11,843 nucleotides of DNA from Thermoanaerobaculales bacterium (GTDB taxonomy: Bacteria; Acidobacteriota; Thermoanaerobaculia; Thermoanaerobaculales; Sulfomarinibacteraceae). Shown in pieces: positions 1 to 7,066 of this stretch. The DNA lies in the NCBI GenBank assembly GCA_029938595.1, contig JAOZUP010000085.1:1-11843 (forward strand), in the 5' to 3' direction. How positions within the stretch are numbered: the stretch's first letter is position 1; each line of letters starts with the position of its first letter. A program made the position numbers and the translations under genes. The notes under the pieces are model-generated. The model saw only the letters and a list, made by a program, of their open reading frames with translations. It was not told the origin of the DNA and ran no database searches.

Positions 1-42
1 CTGCACAAATATATAAATGGTATTGGGGCTAAACTTGATCTC

Positions 43-1404
43 ATGAATCAAGAGGTGACCGAAGACCATCCGCCCCGTGGAATGTGGCAGCGCGCGCTGT
101 GGTTCGCCGATCGGACGCCCGAGGCGCGAAACCGTTATGTCGATTTTCTGCGGGCTCTGTCGATCCTGGCCGTGGTGCTCGGCCACTGGCTGATCGCGGC
201 GCCGCACTTCGAAAACGGATCGCCGGCCTACAGCCACCTACTCGACCTCGCGCCGTGGTCGCAGTGGCTGACGTGGCTCTTCCAGGTGATGCCGGTTTTC
301 TTCTTCGTCGGCGGTTTTTCGAACGGCATCTCCTGGGAGTCCGCTCAACGGAAGGAACTCGGGTACAGAGAGTGGTTCGATGCCCGGACGCGACGCCTCA
401 TCGGTCCCGTGCTGCCGTTGCTCCTGGCCTGGGCGGTGATGGTCGCGGTGGCCCACTCCAACGGCGTGAGCGACGCCATGATCCGGATCGGCTCTCAGAC
501 GGCGCTGGTGCCGGTGTGGTTCCTCGCCGTCTACATCATGGTAGTGGCGCTGGTGCCCCTGACCCATGCGGCGTGGACTCGGTGGGGGTTTGTTTCCGTC
601 CTGGTCCCGGTGATCGCTGCAGCTCTCGTCGATGTTGTCTTTTTCTCCGAAGGTCTCCAGGCCCTCGGCTGGCTCAATTACCCATTCGTCTGGCTGGCGG
701 TGCACCAGCTCGGCTATGCCTGGCATGATCGCAGGCTCGCCGGTGTGCGGACCGGTCTTCTCTGGTTCGTCGCCGGGATCGGAGCACTCGTCGCTCTGAC
801 CCACATCGGCCCATATCCGCTCAGCCTTGTGGGTGTGCCGAGTGACGAGGTCAGCAACACCCTGCCGCCCAAGCTCCCGCTGCTCGCGCTGGCCGCCGCC
901 CAGATCGGGCTCGTGCTGATCTTCGAGGCGCCGGCCAGGCGCTGGTTGGCTCACCGGGTTCCGTGGGCTGTAACGATCCTGATCAACGGCATGATCATGA
1001 CCATCTTCCTGTGGCATTCGACGGTGATGATGCTCCTCGTCGGGCTCGCCTTCTGGCAGATGCCCGCGGTTCTCGGCCAGCAGCCCGACACCGCACCGTG
1101 GTGGTGGACCCGCCCGCTCTGGGTCCTCGCCTACGCGGCGGTGACCCTGCCGTTCCTGCTCGTTTTCGCCCGCTTCGAACGCCCCGGGTCCGGTGATTCG
1201 GCCCGGCCCGCAGCCCTTTGGCTGCAGCTTCTTGGCTGCGCCGTAGCGTGCTATGGGCTGGCCATGCTGGCCCTCGACGGCATCGGCGGAAGCGGCTGGC
1301 TCGGCCTGCGTTGGATCCCGCTCGCTCTGCCTCTGTTCGGCGCCGGTCTGGCCGGTTTCGGGCCAATCGCATGGGCGGGCAGGCGTCTCATGGGGGTTCG
1401 CTGA
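43..1404 (+). CDS. Acyltransferase family 3 integral membrane protein
   Basis: 453-residue polytopic inner-membrane protein of the acyltransferase-3 family, which transfers acetyl or other acyl groups to carbohydrates or lipids at the envelope. The substrate cannot be told from sequence. The family signature lies near the N-terminus: RYVDFLRALSILAVVLGHW at residues 31-49, with conserved Arg37 and candidate catalytic His48. Later landmarks are FFFVGGFSN (about 86-94), RLIGPVLPLLLAW and PVWFLAVYI in the first half, and FLWHS with His325. About ten to twelve hydrophobic segments are visible, including two in a C-terminal extension after residue 385. ATG at 43 is used. It has no clear Shine-Dalgarno, but TAAACT at 30-35 lies 7 nt before it, so transcription could start at or near the start codon. 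In-frame GTG (55) and ATG (82) are alternatives. The next gene is convergent, so this one is probably monocistronic downstream. Family call is firm; substrate is unknown. Confidence 0.9.
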   Translation: MNQEVTEDHPPRGMWQRALWFADRTPEARNRYVDFLRALSILAVVLGHWLIAAPHFENGSPAYSHLLDLAPWSQWLTWLFQVMPVFFFVGGFSNGISWESAQRKELGYREWFDARTRRLIGPVLPLLLAWAVMVAVAHSNGVSDAMIRIGSQTALVPVWFLAVYIMVVALVPLTHAAWTRWGFVSVLVPVIAAALVDVVFFSEGLQALGWLNYPFVWLAVHQLGYAWHDRRLAGVRTGLLWFVAGIGALVALTHIGPYPLSLVGVPSDEVSNTLPPKLPLLALAAAQIGLVLIFEAPARRWLAHRVPWAVTILINGMIMTIFLWHSTVMMLLVGLAFWQMPAVLGQQPDTAPWWWTRPLWVLAYAAVTLPFLLVFARFERPGSGDSARPAALWLQLLGCAVACYGLAMLALDGIGGSGWLGLRWIPLALPLFGAGLAGFGPIAWAGRRLMGVR

Positions 1405-1445
1405 GAAGATGGCGGCTGCAGGTTGATTCGCAGCCGAAGTCTGTC

Positions 1446-1466
1446 GCCCCCTATCAGGGGCTTATT
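1446..1466 (+). terminator. Weak candidate terminator after the acyltransferase gene
   Basis: GCCCC (1446-1450) and GGGGC (1457-1461) form a 5-bp stem with a CTATCA loop, followed by TTATT. It lies 42 nt past the stop codon at 1404. A second stem, GGCTGC/GCAGCC (1414-1419 with 1430-1435), precedes it. The stem is short and the T-run imperfect, so this is tentative. Confidence 0.3.
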
Positions 1467-1486
1467 GGTCTTATAACGCCCACCAC

Positions 1487-1845
1487 CCTGGGGCTCACGC
1501 CCCAGGCTATAGATCTATCGCGCCTTCGGCGCTTGGTTACGCACGAACCCTGCGGTTCGCCCTCTTCTGACACTCCCGAGTTTCTTGGTGACGGGTTTGA
1601 GCCAGCCGCGACTTGTCACGGCGTAGTGCGAAGGACGAAGCCGCGAAGCGGCGAAAGATTCATAGCCTGGGGCGTCAACCCGCCGACGGCAGCGCAGTGA
1701 GCTCAGGCCTCATCCGAAGGAGGAGGCCATGAGCCACGCGCTGGCGACGGTGCGTCACGACGGCCGAAGGCCGTCAGTAACCCCAGGAATTTGGCCCGAA
1801 ATAATCTGACTAGCTGCGAAGCGGCGACAGACCATCATGGGGTCA
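1487..1845. repeat. Three diverged copies of a palindromic intergenic repeat (A inverted, B and C direct)
   Basis: This fills most of the gene-free gap 1405-1850 between convergent genes. Copy A (about 1491-1535) and copy B (about 1636-1683) are inverted relative to each other and share ACGCCCCAGGCTAT exactly, then ATCT, TCGC and a CTTCG loop. Copy C (1812-1845) runs in the same direction as B and is more worn. Each copy has a small hairpin: GCGCC-TTC-GGCGC in A (1520-1532), GCCGC-GAA-GCGGC in B (1640-1652), and GCTGC-GAA-GCGGC in C (1813-1825). Copy A also carries the hairpin CCTGGGGCTCACGCCCCAGG (8-bp stem, 1487-1506). Another stem, CGAACC/GGTTCG, is at 1544-1559. The stem differences between copies are compensatory. 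No transposase is nearby, so this looks like a dispersed REP-like element, mobilised if at all in trans. Confidence 0.7.
1759..1775. repeat. Hairpin GACGGCC-GAA-GGCCGTC
   Basis: A perfect 7-bp stem with a 3-nt GAA loop lies between repeat copies B and C. The same GAA or TTC triloop recurs in the hairpins of copies A, B and C, suggesting it belongs to the same element family. No T-run follows, so it is not a convincing terminator. Confidence 0.6.
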
Positions 1846-1850
1846 GCGGA

Positions 1851-3560
1851 TCATTCTCCCGTCCACCCGGGACCGCGCACCACCCGCCCCGGAGTGGCTC
1901 CGGTGTGCTCCCCGTTCTCGATCACCTGGACGCCGTTGACGACGACGTGCATCACGCCGGTGGCGTATTGGTGGGGTTGGACGAAGGTGGCGTTGTCCTG
2001 GATCGTGTCCGGATCGAAGACGACGACATCGGCGAAGTACCCCTCCTTCAGCATGCCGCGGCGGTCGATCTTCAGGTTGCCGGCGGGCAGCGAGGTCAGC
2101 TTGCGGATCGCCTCCTCGAGCGTGATGAGCCGCTCCTCGCGCACGTACTTGCCGAGCAGACGGGCGAAGCTCCCGTAAGCCCGCGGGTGTGGGTTGCTCT
2201 TCAGGAACACGCCCTCCGGGGCCAGCGAGGCGGCGTCCGAGCAGAAGCTCACCCAGGGGAGAGCGATCGCTCGCTGCACGACCTCCTCCGATTGGCTGAA
2301 GTAGACCGTTCCGATGCGGGACCGGTCCTCGACGATGAGATCCATGGCCGTGATTTCAGGCGGCGTGCCGCGCATTTCCGCCACCTCGGCCAGGGTCTTG
2401 CCGGTCAGCGGCTTGAGCTCCTCGCTTTTGAAGCTGACCAGGAGGATGTTGTCGGGGGAGCCGGCGCCGAGGTATCCGTTCTCCCATGCGTCCGATTCCT
2501 CCTGCATCTCGCGAGCGATCCGTTTGCGAAACGCCGGGTCGGCGAGCCGCTCCAGAGAGGCTTCGAAACCGCCTTCCTGCACCCACGGTGGCATGCTGGC
2601 ATTGAGACCGGTGGAGCTTGCGGGGTAAGTGTAGATGTCGGCGGTGATGTGGAGGCCCTCGGCCCTGGCCCGCTCGACCAAGGCGACCGCCTCGGGGAAC
2701 AGCGGCCAGTTCGCCCGGCCCGAGGCCTTGAGGTGGTAGATCTCGGCCCTGATGTCGGCCGTGCGGGCGATCTCGATCAGCTCGCCGATTGCCTCGACCA
2801 GGTGAGAGCCCTCGCCGCGGACGTGGGAGATGTAGATCCCGTCGTACTCGGCCACCACGTCGGCGAGTGCGATCAGCTCGTCGGTTTCGGCAAAGCTCCC
2901 TGGGGGGTAAATGAGAGCCGAGGCCACACCCAACGCCCCCTCCTCCATGGCCGTGCGGACGATCCCGCGCATCTCCTCGAGCTCCTCCGGGGTCGGCTCG
3001 CGATTCTCGTATCCGATGACGTATTTGCGGGGAGTGGCCGAGCCGATTAATGAGGCCACGTTGGGAGAGACCCCGCGCCCTTCGAGGTATTGGAGGTACT
3101 CGTCGAGAGAGGTCCATTCGATGTCGTACTTGATGTCGCCCTGACGTCTGACCATCTCTTCCTTCATCGCCTGGTTGAGGGGGCCCATGGAGCTGCCCTC
3201 CCCGAGGATCTCGAGGGTGACCCCCTGCCGGATGTCGCTTTGAGACCGGCCGTCCTCGATCAACGACGTATTGGCCCAGCACATCATGTTGATGAATCCG
3301 GGCGCTACCGCGAGGCCGGCGGCGTCGATCTCGGTTTTTCCCCTGGCTCTCCCCAGCGAGCCGACGGCGGCGATCGCATCGCCGTTGATCGCCACATCCC
3401 CGGCGAAGCCCGCCGAACCGCTCCCGTCGTAGATGGTGCCGTTGCGGATCACGAGGTCGTACTGCGGCGCTGGAGCGCACGCAGTGACAACGACGCAGAG
3501 AAACGAAAGAACAAAGACCAGTCCGTCACCGCTGTGAACGAACCGCTTCGTGTCAACCAT
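1851..3560 (-). CDS. Lipoprotein amidohydrolase, N-acyl-D-amino-acid deacylase (D-aminoacylase) family, with altered metal site
   Basis: 569 residues. The N-terminus is a lipoprotein signal: basic residues K5 and R6, a hydrophobic stretch from about 14 to 26, and lipobox V25-T26-A27-C28. The mature enzyme is therefore probably anchored by Cys28 outside the cytoplasm. The rest matches the D-aminoacylase branch of the amidohydrolases, which hydrolyse N-acyl-D-amino acids: DLVIRNGTIYDGSG, APGFI (86-90), SDIRQGVT (108-115), YISHVRGEGSH with His246, EIYHLKASG with His276, SFCSDAASLAPEG with Asp442, then a family-typical HPRAYGSF tail. Oddly, the usual DxHxH after PGFI reads N91-M-M93-C-W95, so both histidines of that metal pair are gone, and the usual GNCG loop reads GEGS. 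His246, His276 and Asp442 remain. Activity may rest on one metal or have changed. The gene is divergent from the kinase and convergent with the acyltransferase. Family call strong, exact substrate uncertain. Confidence 0.88.
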   Translation of the reverse strand: MVDTKRFVHSGDGLVFVLSFLCVVVTACAPAPQYDLVIRNGTIYDGSGSAGFAGDVAINGDAIAAVGSLGRARGKTEIDAAGLAVAPGFINMMCWANTSLIEDGRSQSDIRQGVTLEILGEGSSMGPLNQAMKEEMVRRQGDIKYDIEWTSLDEYLQYLEGRGVSPNVASLIGSATPRKYVIGYENREPTPEELEEMRGIVRTAMEEGALGVASALIYPPGSFAETDELIALADVVAEYDGIYISHVRGEGSHLVEAIGELIEIARTADIRAEIYHLKASGRANWPLFPEAVALVERARAEGLHITADIYTYPASSTGLNASMPPWVQEGGFEASLERLADPAFRKRIAREMQEESDAWENGYLGAGSPDNILLVSFKSEELKPLTGKTLAEVAEMRGTPPEITAMDLIVEDRSRIGTVYFSQSEEVVQRAIALPWVSFCSDAASLAPEGVFLKSNPHPRAYGSFARLLGKYVREERLITLEEAIRKLTSLPAGNLKIDRRGMLKEGYFADVVVFDPDTIQDNATFVQPHQYATGVMHVVVNGVQVIENGEHTGATPGRVVRGPGWTGE

Positions 3561-3589
3561 GCCGCACCCCCCGACGATGTGTCTCGACT

Positions 3590-3618
3590 TTGCGATAGCT
3601 GATCATTTGCGAGATAAT
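3590..3618 (+). promoter_or_regulatory. Sigma-70-like promoter candidate for the kinase gene
   Basis: TTGCGA at 3590-3595 matches the -35 consensus in 4 of 6 positions. A 17-bp spacer separates it from GATAAT at 3613-3618, which matches the -10 consensus in 5 of 6. The predicted start of transcription lies near 3625, leaving a leader of about 75 nt before the GTG start at 3703. The spacing is ideal, but no experimental support exists. Confidence 0.45.
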
Positions 3619-3623
3619 CGCAA
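3607..3623. promoter_or_regulatory. Palindromic operator candidate TTGCGA-N5-TCGCAA over the -10 box
   Basis: Perfect 6-bp inverted repeat, TTGCGA at 3607-3612 and TCGCAA at 3618-3623, with GATAA between. A third half-site, TTGCGA, lies at 3590-3595 and doubles as the -35 candidate. The palindrome covers the -10 hexamer of the + strand promoter, a typical position for a repressor. It lies between two divergent starts (3560 on the - strand, 3703 on the + strand) and could control both. The regulator is not encoded in this window and I do not identify its family. Confidence 0.4.
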
Positions 3624-3702
3624 TATGGTACCTTCAAGTCAGGATAACCCAGCAAACGGTAGGAATGTTGACGGGTTTTGTATGAGAAGGGGGAACGCAG
3701 CC

Positions 3703-6393
3703 GTGATCGGAAAAACTCTAGCCCACTACAAGGTGGTGGGCAGCTTGGGCAAAGGTGGGATGGGCGAGGTCTACGTCGCCGAGGACACAAAGCTCGGGCG
3801 CAGGGTCGCGCTCAAGGTGCTGCCCGAGGAGATGGCGGCCGATCCCGAGCGGCGGGCCCGCTTCGAGCGCGAGGCCCGGGCCGTCGCCGCCCTCAGCCAC
3901 CCCAACATCGTCACCGTGCACTCGGTCGAGGAGGCCGACGGCGTCCACTTCATCACGATGGAGCTCGTCGAAGGAAAGACGCTGGCGAAGATGTTGCCCA
4001 AGGACGGCTTTGCCCTGAGCGAGCTGCTGGAGATCGCGATCCCGCTCGCCGACGCGGTCTCGAGCGCCCACCGCACGGGCATCACCCACCGCGATCTCAA
4101 ACCGGACAACATCATGATCGACAATGAGGGCCGACTGCGGGTGCTCGACTTCGGTCTGGCCAAGCTGCACGACCCGGTAGGTTTTGGGGAGGGGGTCACG
4201 GAGGCCCCGACGGCCGCTATCGAGACGGAAGAGGGAAAGATCCTCGGCACCGTGGCCTACATGTCGCCCGAACAGGCGGAGGGCAAGTCGGTCGATCCGC
4301 GATCGGACGTCTTCTCGCTGGGCACGATCCTGTACGAGATGGCCGCAGGGGAGCGGCCCTTCCGCGGTGACACGAGCATGTCCACCATCGGTGCGATCCT
4401 CAAGGACCAGCCGGCATCGGTCACGGAGCTCAACCCGTCGCTGCCGCGTCATCTGGGCCGCGTCGTACGGCGCTGTTTGGCCAAGGATCCTGACCGCCGC
4501 TACCAGACTGCGCTCGACCTGCGCCTTGAGCTCGAGGAGCTCAAGGCCGAGATCGATTCGGGGGAACTGGCGGCCGGACCCGGCGTTGCGGCCGCCCGGC
4601 CGAGGCGTTCCTTGCGAACCCTCGGAGTCTTTGGCGCAGTTACTGCTCTGGCGGTCGTTGCCATCGTCATGATCACTTCGCGCAAGGACGCGGAGAACCC
4701 CCCGGCCGTTTACACATCGCGCCCCATCACCGGCACGATCGGCCAGGAGATGGATATCAACTGGTCGCCCGAGTCCGTGTTCATGGCGTTCGCTCAGATC
4801 CGGGAGGGGAGCGTCGACGTCATGGTCCAGCCGGTTGCCGGTGGCGAGGCCGTGCTGCGGGCGGGAGGTCCGGGTTCCGAGACGAGTCCGCACTGGTCGC
4901 CGGACGGGAAGTACCTCGCCTACGTCTCGAGCTCCGAGCCGGGAACCCCCGTGTTCCTCGTTCCGTCCCACGGCGGTGCACCGAGAAAGCTGATCTCGAC
5001 GAACATCCGCACCCTGGACCTGGCCACGATTGGGTCGGCGATGGGCGATCACCCGTGGTCGGCGGACAGCAAGGATCTTCTGGTTTCGCGTGTCGACGCA
5101 TCCGGGAAAACCGCGATCTACCGGGTCGACCGCGACAACGGCGACGCCGAGCAGCTGACCTTTCCTCTCGCCGGGAGCGTGGACCTCAACTCGTCGTACT
5201 CGTTCGACGGCGAGCGAATCGTATTCCAGCGCCGGAACAGCGGCAAGGGCGTCCTGATGATGATGCCCTCGGCCGGTGGGGATCCGCAGGTTCTGCTGGC
5301 GGACGAGTTCGACAATATTTCACCGACGTGGAGGCCCGACAACCGCCACGTCCTGTTCCTCTCGGACCGCCGGGGAAGCAGCGGGTCCGATGTCTTCGAG
5401 ATCGATGTGACCGGTGGTCTTCCGAGGCAGCTGACCTTCGAGACCAACCGGGTATTTTCCGTCTCTGTGTCCGCGGACAATCGAGTCGCCTACAGTCCCT
5501 TCTGGCACGACACCTTTCTGTTCACGGTGGATGTGGGCTCCGGCGAGCGGCGCCAACTCAACTCTCATTCCAAAGACAACTTCGGGGCACGCTTCTCTCC
5601 GGACGGCCGGTCGGTCGCCTACCACTCGACACGCACCGGAAACAGCGAGATCTGGCTGAACCATTTGGATGGCCGGCCGGAAACGCAGATCACCGATAAC
5701 GGCAGCTGGGATCTGTACCCGGACTGGTCTCCAGACGGCGAACGGATGATCTTCGTCTCCGACCGCGAGGAGGGTCTCTTCAAGATCTTCATCGCCAACT
5801 CCGACGGCGGCGGTGAGCGGCTGCTGGTGGACAAGCCGATCACCCTGGACAGTTACTACTCCCCGGTCATCGGAAGCCTCGTCAGCCGCTGGTCGCCCGA
5901 CGGCGATCGGATCGCGTTTCTCGCCGAGGGCGACAAGGGGTTGGCGCTGTGGACCGTCGGGGCGGACGGTGAGGGAGCCAGGGAAGTGCTCGACAACGCC
6001 ACGGGGTTCGACTGGTACCGTGACAGCCGGCACGGCATCTACTCGCGCCACCATGGAAGCGAGAGCGAGATAGTCGCCGTCGACCTGGAAACCGGAGAGG
6101 AGCAGTCGCTCTTTGTCGGGCCGTTCATGGAGATGGACGTCGCTTCCGACGGCAGCGCGGTGGCGTTCTGTTACGGGCCTGGTCACATGGCGATGGGGCT
6201 CGCCGTGCTGAAGCTCGAGCCGCCGTCCGAGCCCGGCGGTTTGCCCCGCGCGGTCGGCGAACCGGAGTATGTGGTCGCCACCACGGGAACCTGGCACGTG
6301 CACAACGGGGGCTGGTCCGCGGACTCGAAGCAGCTCGTCTACACCCGCGATATGGACTACGGCGACATTTTCGAGCTGGTGGAGAGGCGGTAG
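3703..6393 (+). CDS. Transmembrane Ser/Thr protein kinase with C-terminal TolB/PD40-type beta-propeller
   Basis: 896 residues from GTG at 3703, where the family-typical start (IGKTLAHY) begins; AAGGGGG at 3687-3693 gives a Shine-Dalgarno at 9-nt spacing. ATG at 3682 would add seven residues. The kinase domain (about 9-280) is complete: glycine loop GKGGMGEV (16-23), Lys38, Glu57 in helix C, HRDLKPDN (129-136), DFG (149-151), GTVAYMSPEQ (182-191) and SDVFSLG (201-207). A linker leads to one membrane segment at about 305-325. The C-terminal part, probably outside the cytoplasm, has at least eight WSPDG-like blades, near residues 398, 452, 499, 543, 631, 675, 730 and 871. It reads as a receptor-like kinase with a propeller sensing a ligand or protein; ligand and phosphorylation targets are unknown. 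A second kinase remnant starts 5 nt after its stop. Confidence 0.93.
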   Translation: MIGKTLAHYKVVGSLGKGGMGEVYVAEDTKLGRRVALKVLPEEMAADPERRARFEREARAVAALSHPNIVTVHSVEEADGVHFITMELVEGKTLAKMLPKDGFALSELLEIAIPLADAVSSAHRTGITHRDLKPDNIMIDNEGRLRVLDFGLAKLHDPVGFGEGVTEAPTAAIETEEGKILGTVAYMSPEQAEGKSVDPRSDVFSLGTILYEMAAGERPFRGDTSMSTIGAILKDQPASVTELNPSLPRHLGRVVRRCLAKDPDRRYQTALDLRLELEELKAEIDSGELAAGPGVAAARPRRSLRTLGVFGAVTALAVVAIVMITSRKDAENPPAVYTSRPITGTIGQEMDINWSPESVFMAFAQIREGSVDVMVQPVAGGEAVLRAGGPGSETSPHWSPDGKYLAYVSSSEPGTPVFLVPSHGGAPRKLISTNIRTLDLATIGSAMGDHPWSADSKDLLVSRVDASGKTAIYRVDRDNGDAEQLTFPLAGSVDLNSSYSFDGERIVFQRRNSGKGVLMMMPSAGGDPQVLLADEFDNISPTWRPDNRHVLFLSDRRGSSGSDVFEIDVTGGLPRQLTFETNRVFSVSVSADNRVAYSPFWHDTFLFTVDVGSGERRQLNSHSKDNFGARFSPDGRSVAYHSTRTGNSEIWLNHLDGRPETQITDNGSWDLYPDWSPDGERMIFVSDREEGLFKIFIANSDGGGERLLVDKPITLDSYYSPVIGSLVSRWSPDGDRIAFLAEGDKGLALWTVGADGEGAREVLDNATGFDWYRDSRHGIYSRHHGSESEIVAVDLETGEEQSLFVGPFMEMDVASDGSAVAFCYGPGHMAMGLAVLKLEPPSEPGGLPRAVGEPEYVVATTGTWHVHNGGWSADSKQLVYTRDMDYGDIFELVERR

Positions 6394-6398
6394 GTCGG

Positions 6399-6675
6399 GT
6401 GACGATCGAAGCCGGCCAGCAGCTCCTGTACTACCGCCTGATCGAGAAGATCGGCGAGGGCGGGATGGGTGTCGTCTGGAAGGCCGAGGATACCCGCCTG
6501 CATCGCCAGGTCGCGCTGAAGTTCGTTCCGGAAGAGAGGGCGCAGGATGCGCAAGCCGTGGAGCGCCACCTGCGCGAGGCCCGCGCTGACCGACCATCTG
6601 CTGGAGGGGTTGGCGAAGGCGGGGCTTGAGGGGGTACCGGATTCCCCGGAAGCCGGCAGGACGACCGGCGGGTAA
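6399..6675 (+). pseudogene. Remnant of a second Ser/Thr kinase gene (N-terminal lobe plus out-of-frame C-terminal tail)
   Basis: Starting with GTG at 6399, just 5 nt after the previous kinase stops, 76 codons encode a kinase N-lobe: YYRLIEKIGEGGMGVVWKAE with the glycine loop, VALKFVPEE with the ATP-binding Lys, and the helix C sequence HLREAR. After that the homology ends and the frame stops at 6629. No catalytic loop or DFG motif follows. In the next frame, from about 6586 to the TAA at 6673-6675, the bases encode LTDHLLEGLAKAGLEG, which resembles the C-terminal end of acidobacterial-style kinase-TPR proteins (recalled from memory, not aligned). The simplest reading is a large internal deletion that joined the two ends of a former full-length gene out of frame. 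The close spacing suggests it was once translated together with the intact kinase. Confidence 0.75.
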
Positions 6676-6805
6676 GCGTCGATTAGGCTGGAAACGCTGC
6701 CCGATTCACCCCATCCGGTACTTTCGAAACAAAAAGTAGTAACGTAAACACGATGGCAGGAAACAACGCGGAATCCTGCGGCGTCTTGCGCACCGGCAGC
6801 AAAAA
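6676..6805. other. Short gene-free stretch with no recognised feature
   Basis: This lies between the kinase remnant and the inverted repeat at 6806. It includes a locally AT-richer patch (about 6720-6750) that could hold a promoter for the downstream acetyltransferase gene, but I find no well-spaced -35/-10 pair. Confidence 0.4.
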
Positions 6806-6883
6806 TGAAGGTGGGCCAAGGCCCACCCTACTTCGGACCCACAATTTGCGCGGGCTCGTAGGGTGGGCTTCAGCCCACCTTCA
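6806..6883. repeat. Long inverted repeat of the GTAGGGTGGGC type
   Basis: Two 26-nt arms, 6806-6831 and 6858-6883, are reverse complements at 23 of 26 positions and flank a 26-nt centre. Each arm is itself a hairpin: GGTGGGC-CAAG-GCCCACC in the first and GGTGGGC-TTCA-GCCCACC in the second. The three mismatches between the arms fall in or beside the small loops, so the stems are conserved. Similar GTAGGGTGGGC repeats occur dispersed in many bacterial genomes (general knowledge, not checked here). No T-run follows. Confidence 0.75.
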
Positions 6884-6939
6884 GAGTCGTTCTCGTATCT
6901 TCGGCGATTCGGAAGGCGATGTCATTGGAAGCGGAGGCG

Positions 6940-7066
6940 TCGCGCAGCGACAGCGCAGTCTAAGGATCTCCCGAAGTACGGAGCGAAGATGAGGGACGGA
7001 ACGTCTCGCCAGGCTGGAGGAGATCCTTCGGCTCGCTCTCTTCGTTCGCTCGCTCAGGATGACAGC
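6940..7066. repeat. Mosaic intergenic repeat with GGATCTCC/GGAGATCC arms and a CCTTCGG...CAGGATGACA core
   Basis: AAGGATCTCC (6962-6971) and GGAGATCCTT (7019-7028) are a perfect 10-bp inverted pair. The second arm continues into CCTTCGGCTCGCTC and then TTCGCTCGCTCAGGATGACA (to 7063), a wording I recognise as a common dispersed intergenic repeat in large bacterial genomes. Short GCGTCGCGCAGCGACAGCGC palindromic sequence precedes it near 6938-6957. The right half overlaps the start of the acetyltransferase reading frame and appears to encode part of its N-terminus. Confidence 0.55.

Noticed and set aside
1218..1700. + strand open frame of 160 codons running from the acyltransferase 3' end into the repeat block
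   Set aside because: First half is out of frame with the acyltransferase gene and the second half translates hairpin repeats; no start signal or homology.
1791..3050. Long + strand open frame of 419 codons opposite the D-aminoacylase-type gene
   Set aside because: It is antisense to a well-conserved gene, shows no recognisable domain, and its composition (rich in Asp, Val, Gly, Leu, Arg) is what GC-rich codon-position bias produces on the opposite strand.
3550..3702. 51-codon upstream extension of the kinase from ATG 3550
   Set aside because: It would overlap the divergent gene start and the promoter, the extra residues look non-conserved, and family members begin at the IGKTLAHY region, which has its own Shine-Dalgarno.
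3718..5052. Long - strand open frame of 444 codons opposite the kinase domain
   Set aside because: Same reason: the sense strand has every kinase motif in order, and the antisense product has none.
5320..6597. Long - strand open frame of 425 codons opposite the kinase/propeller gene
   Set aside because: Antisense shadow of the propeller region; no family motif, and it would run across the end of a clear kinase gene.
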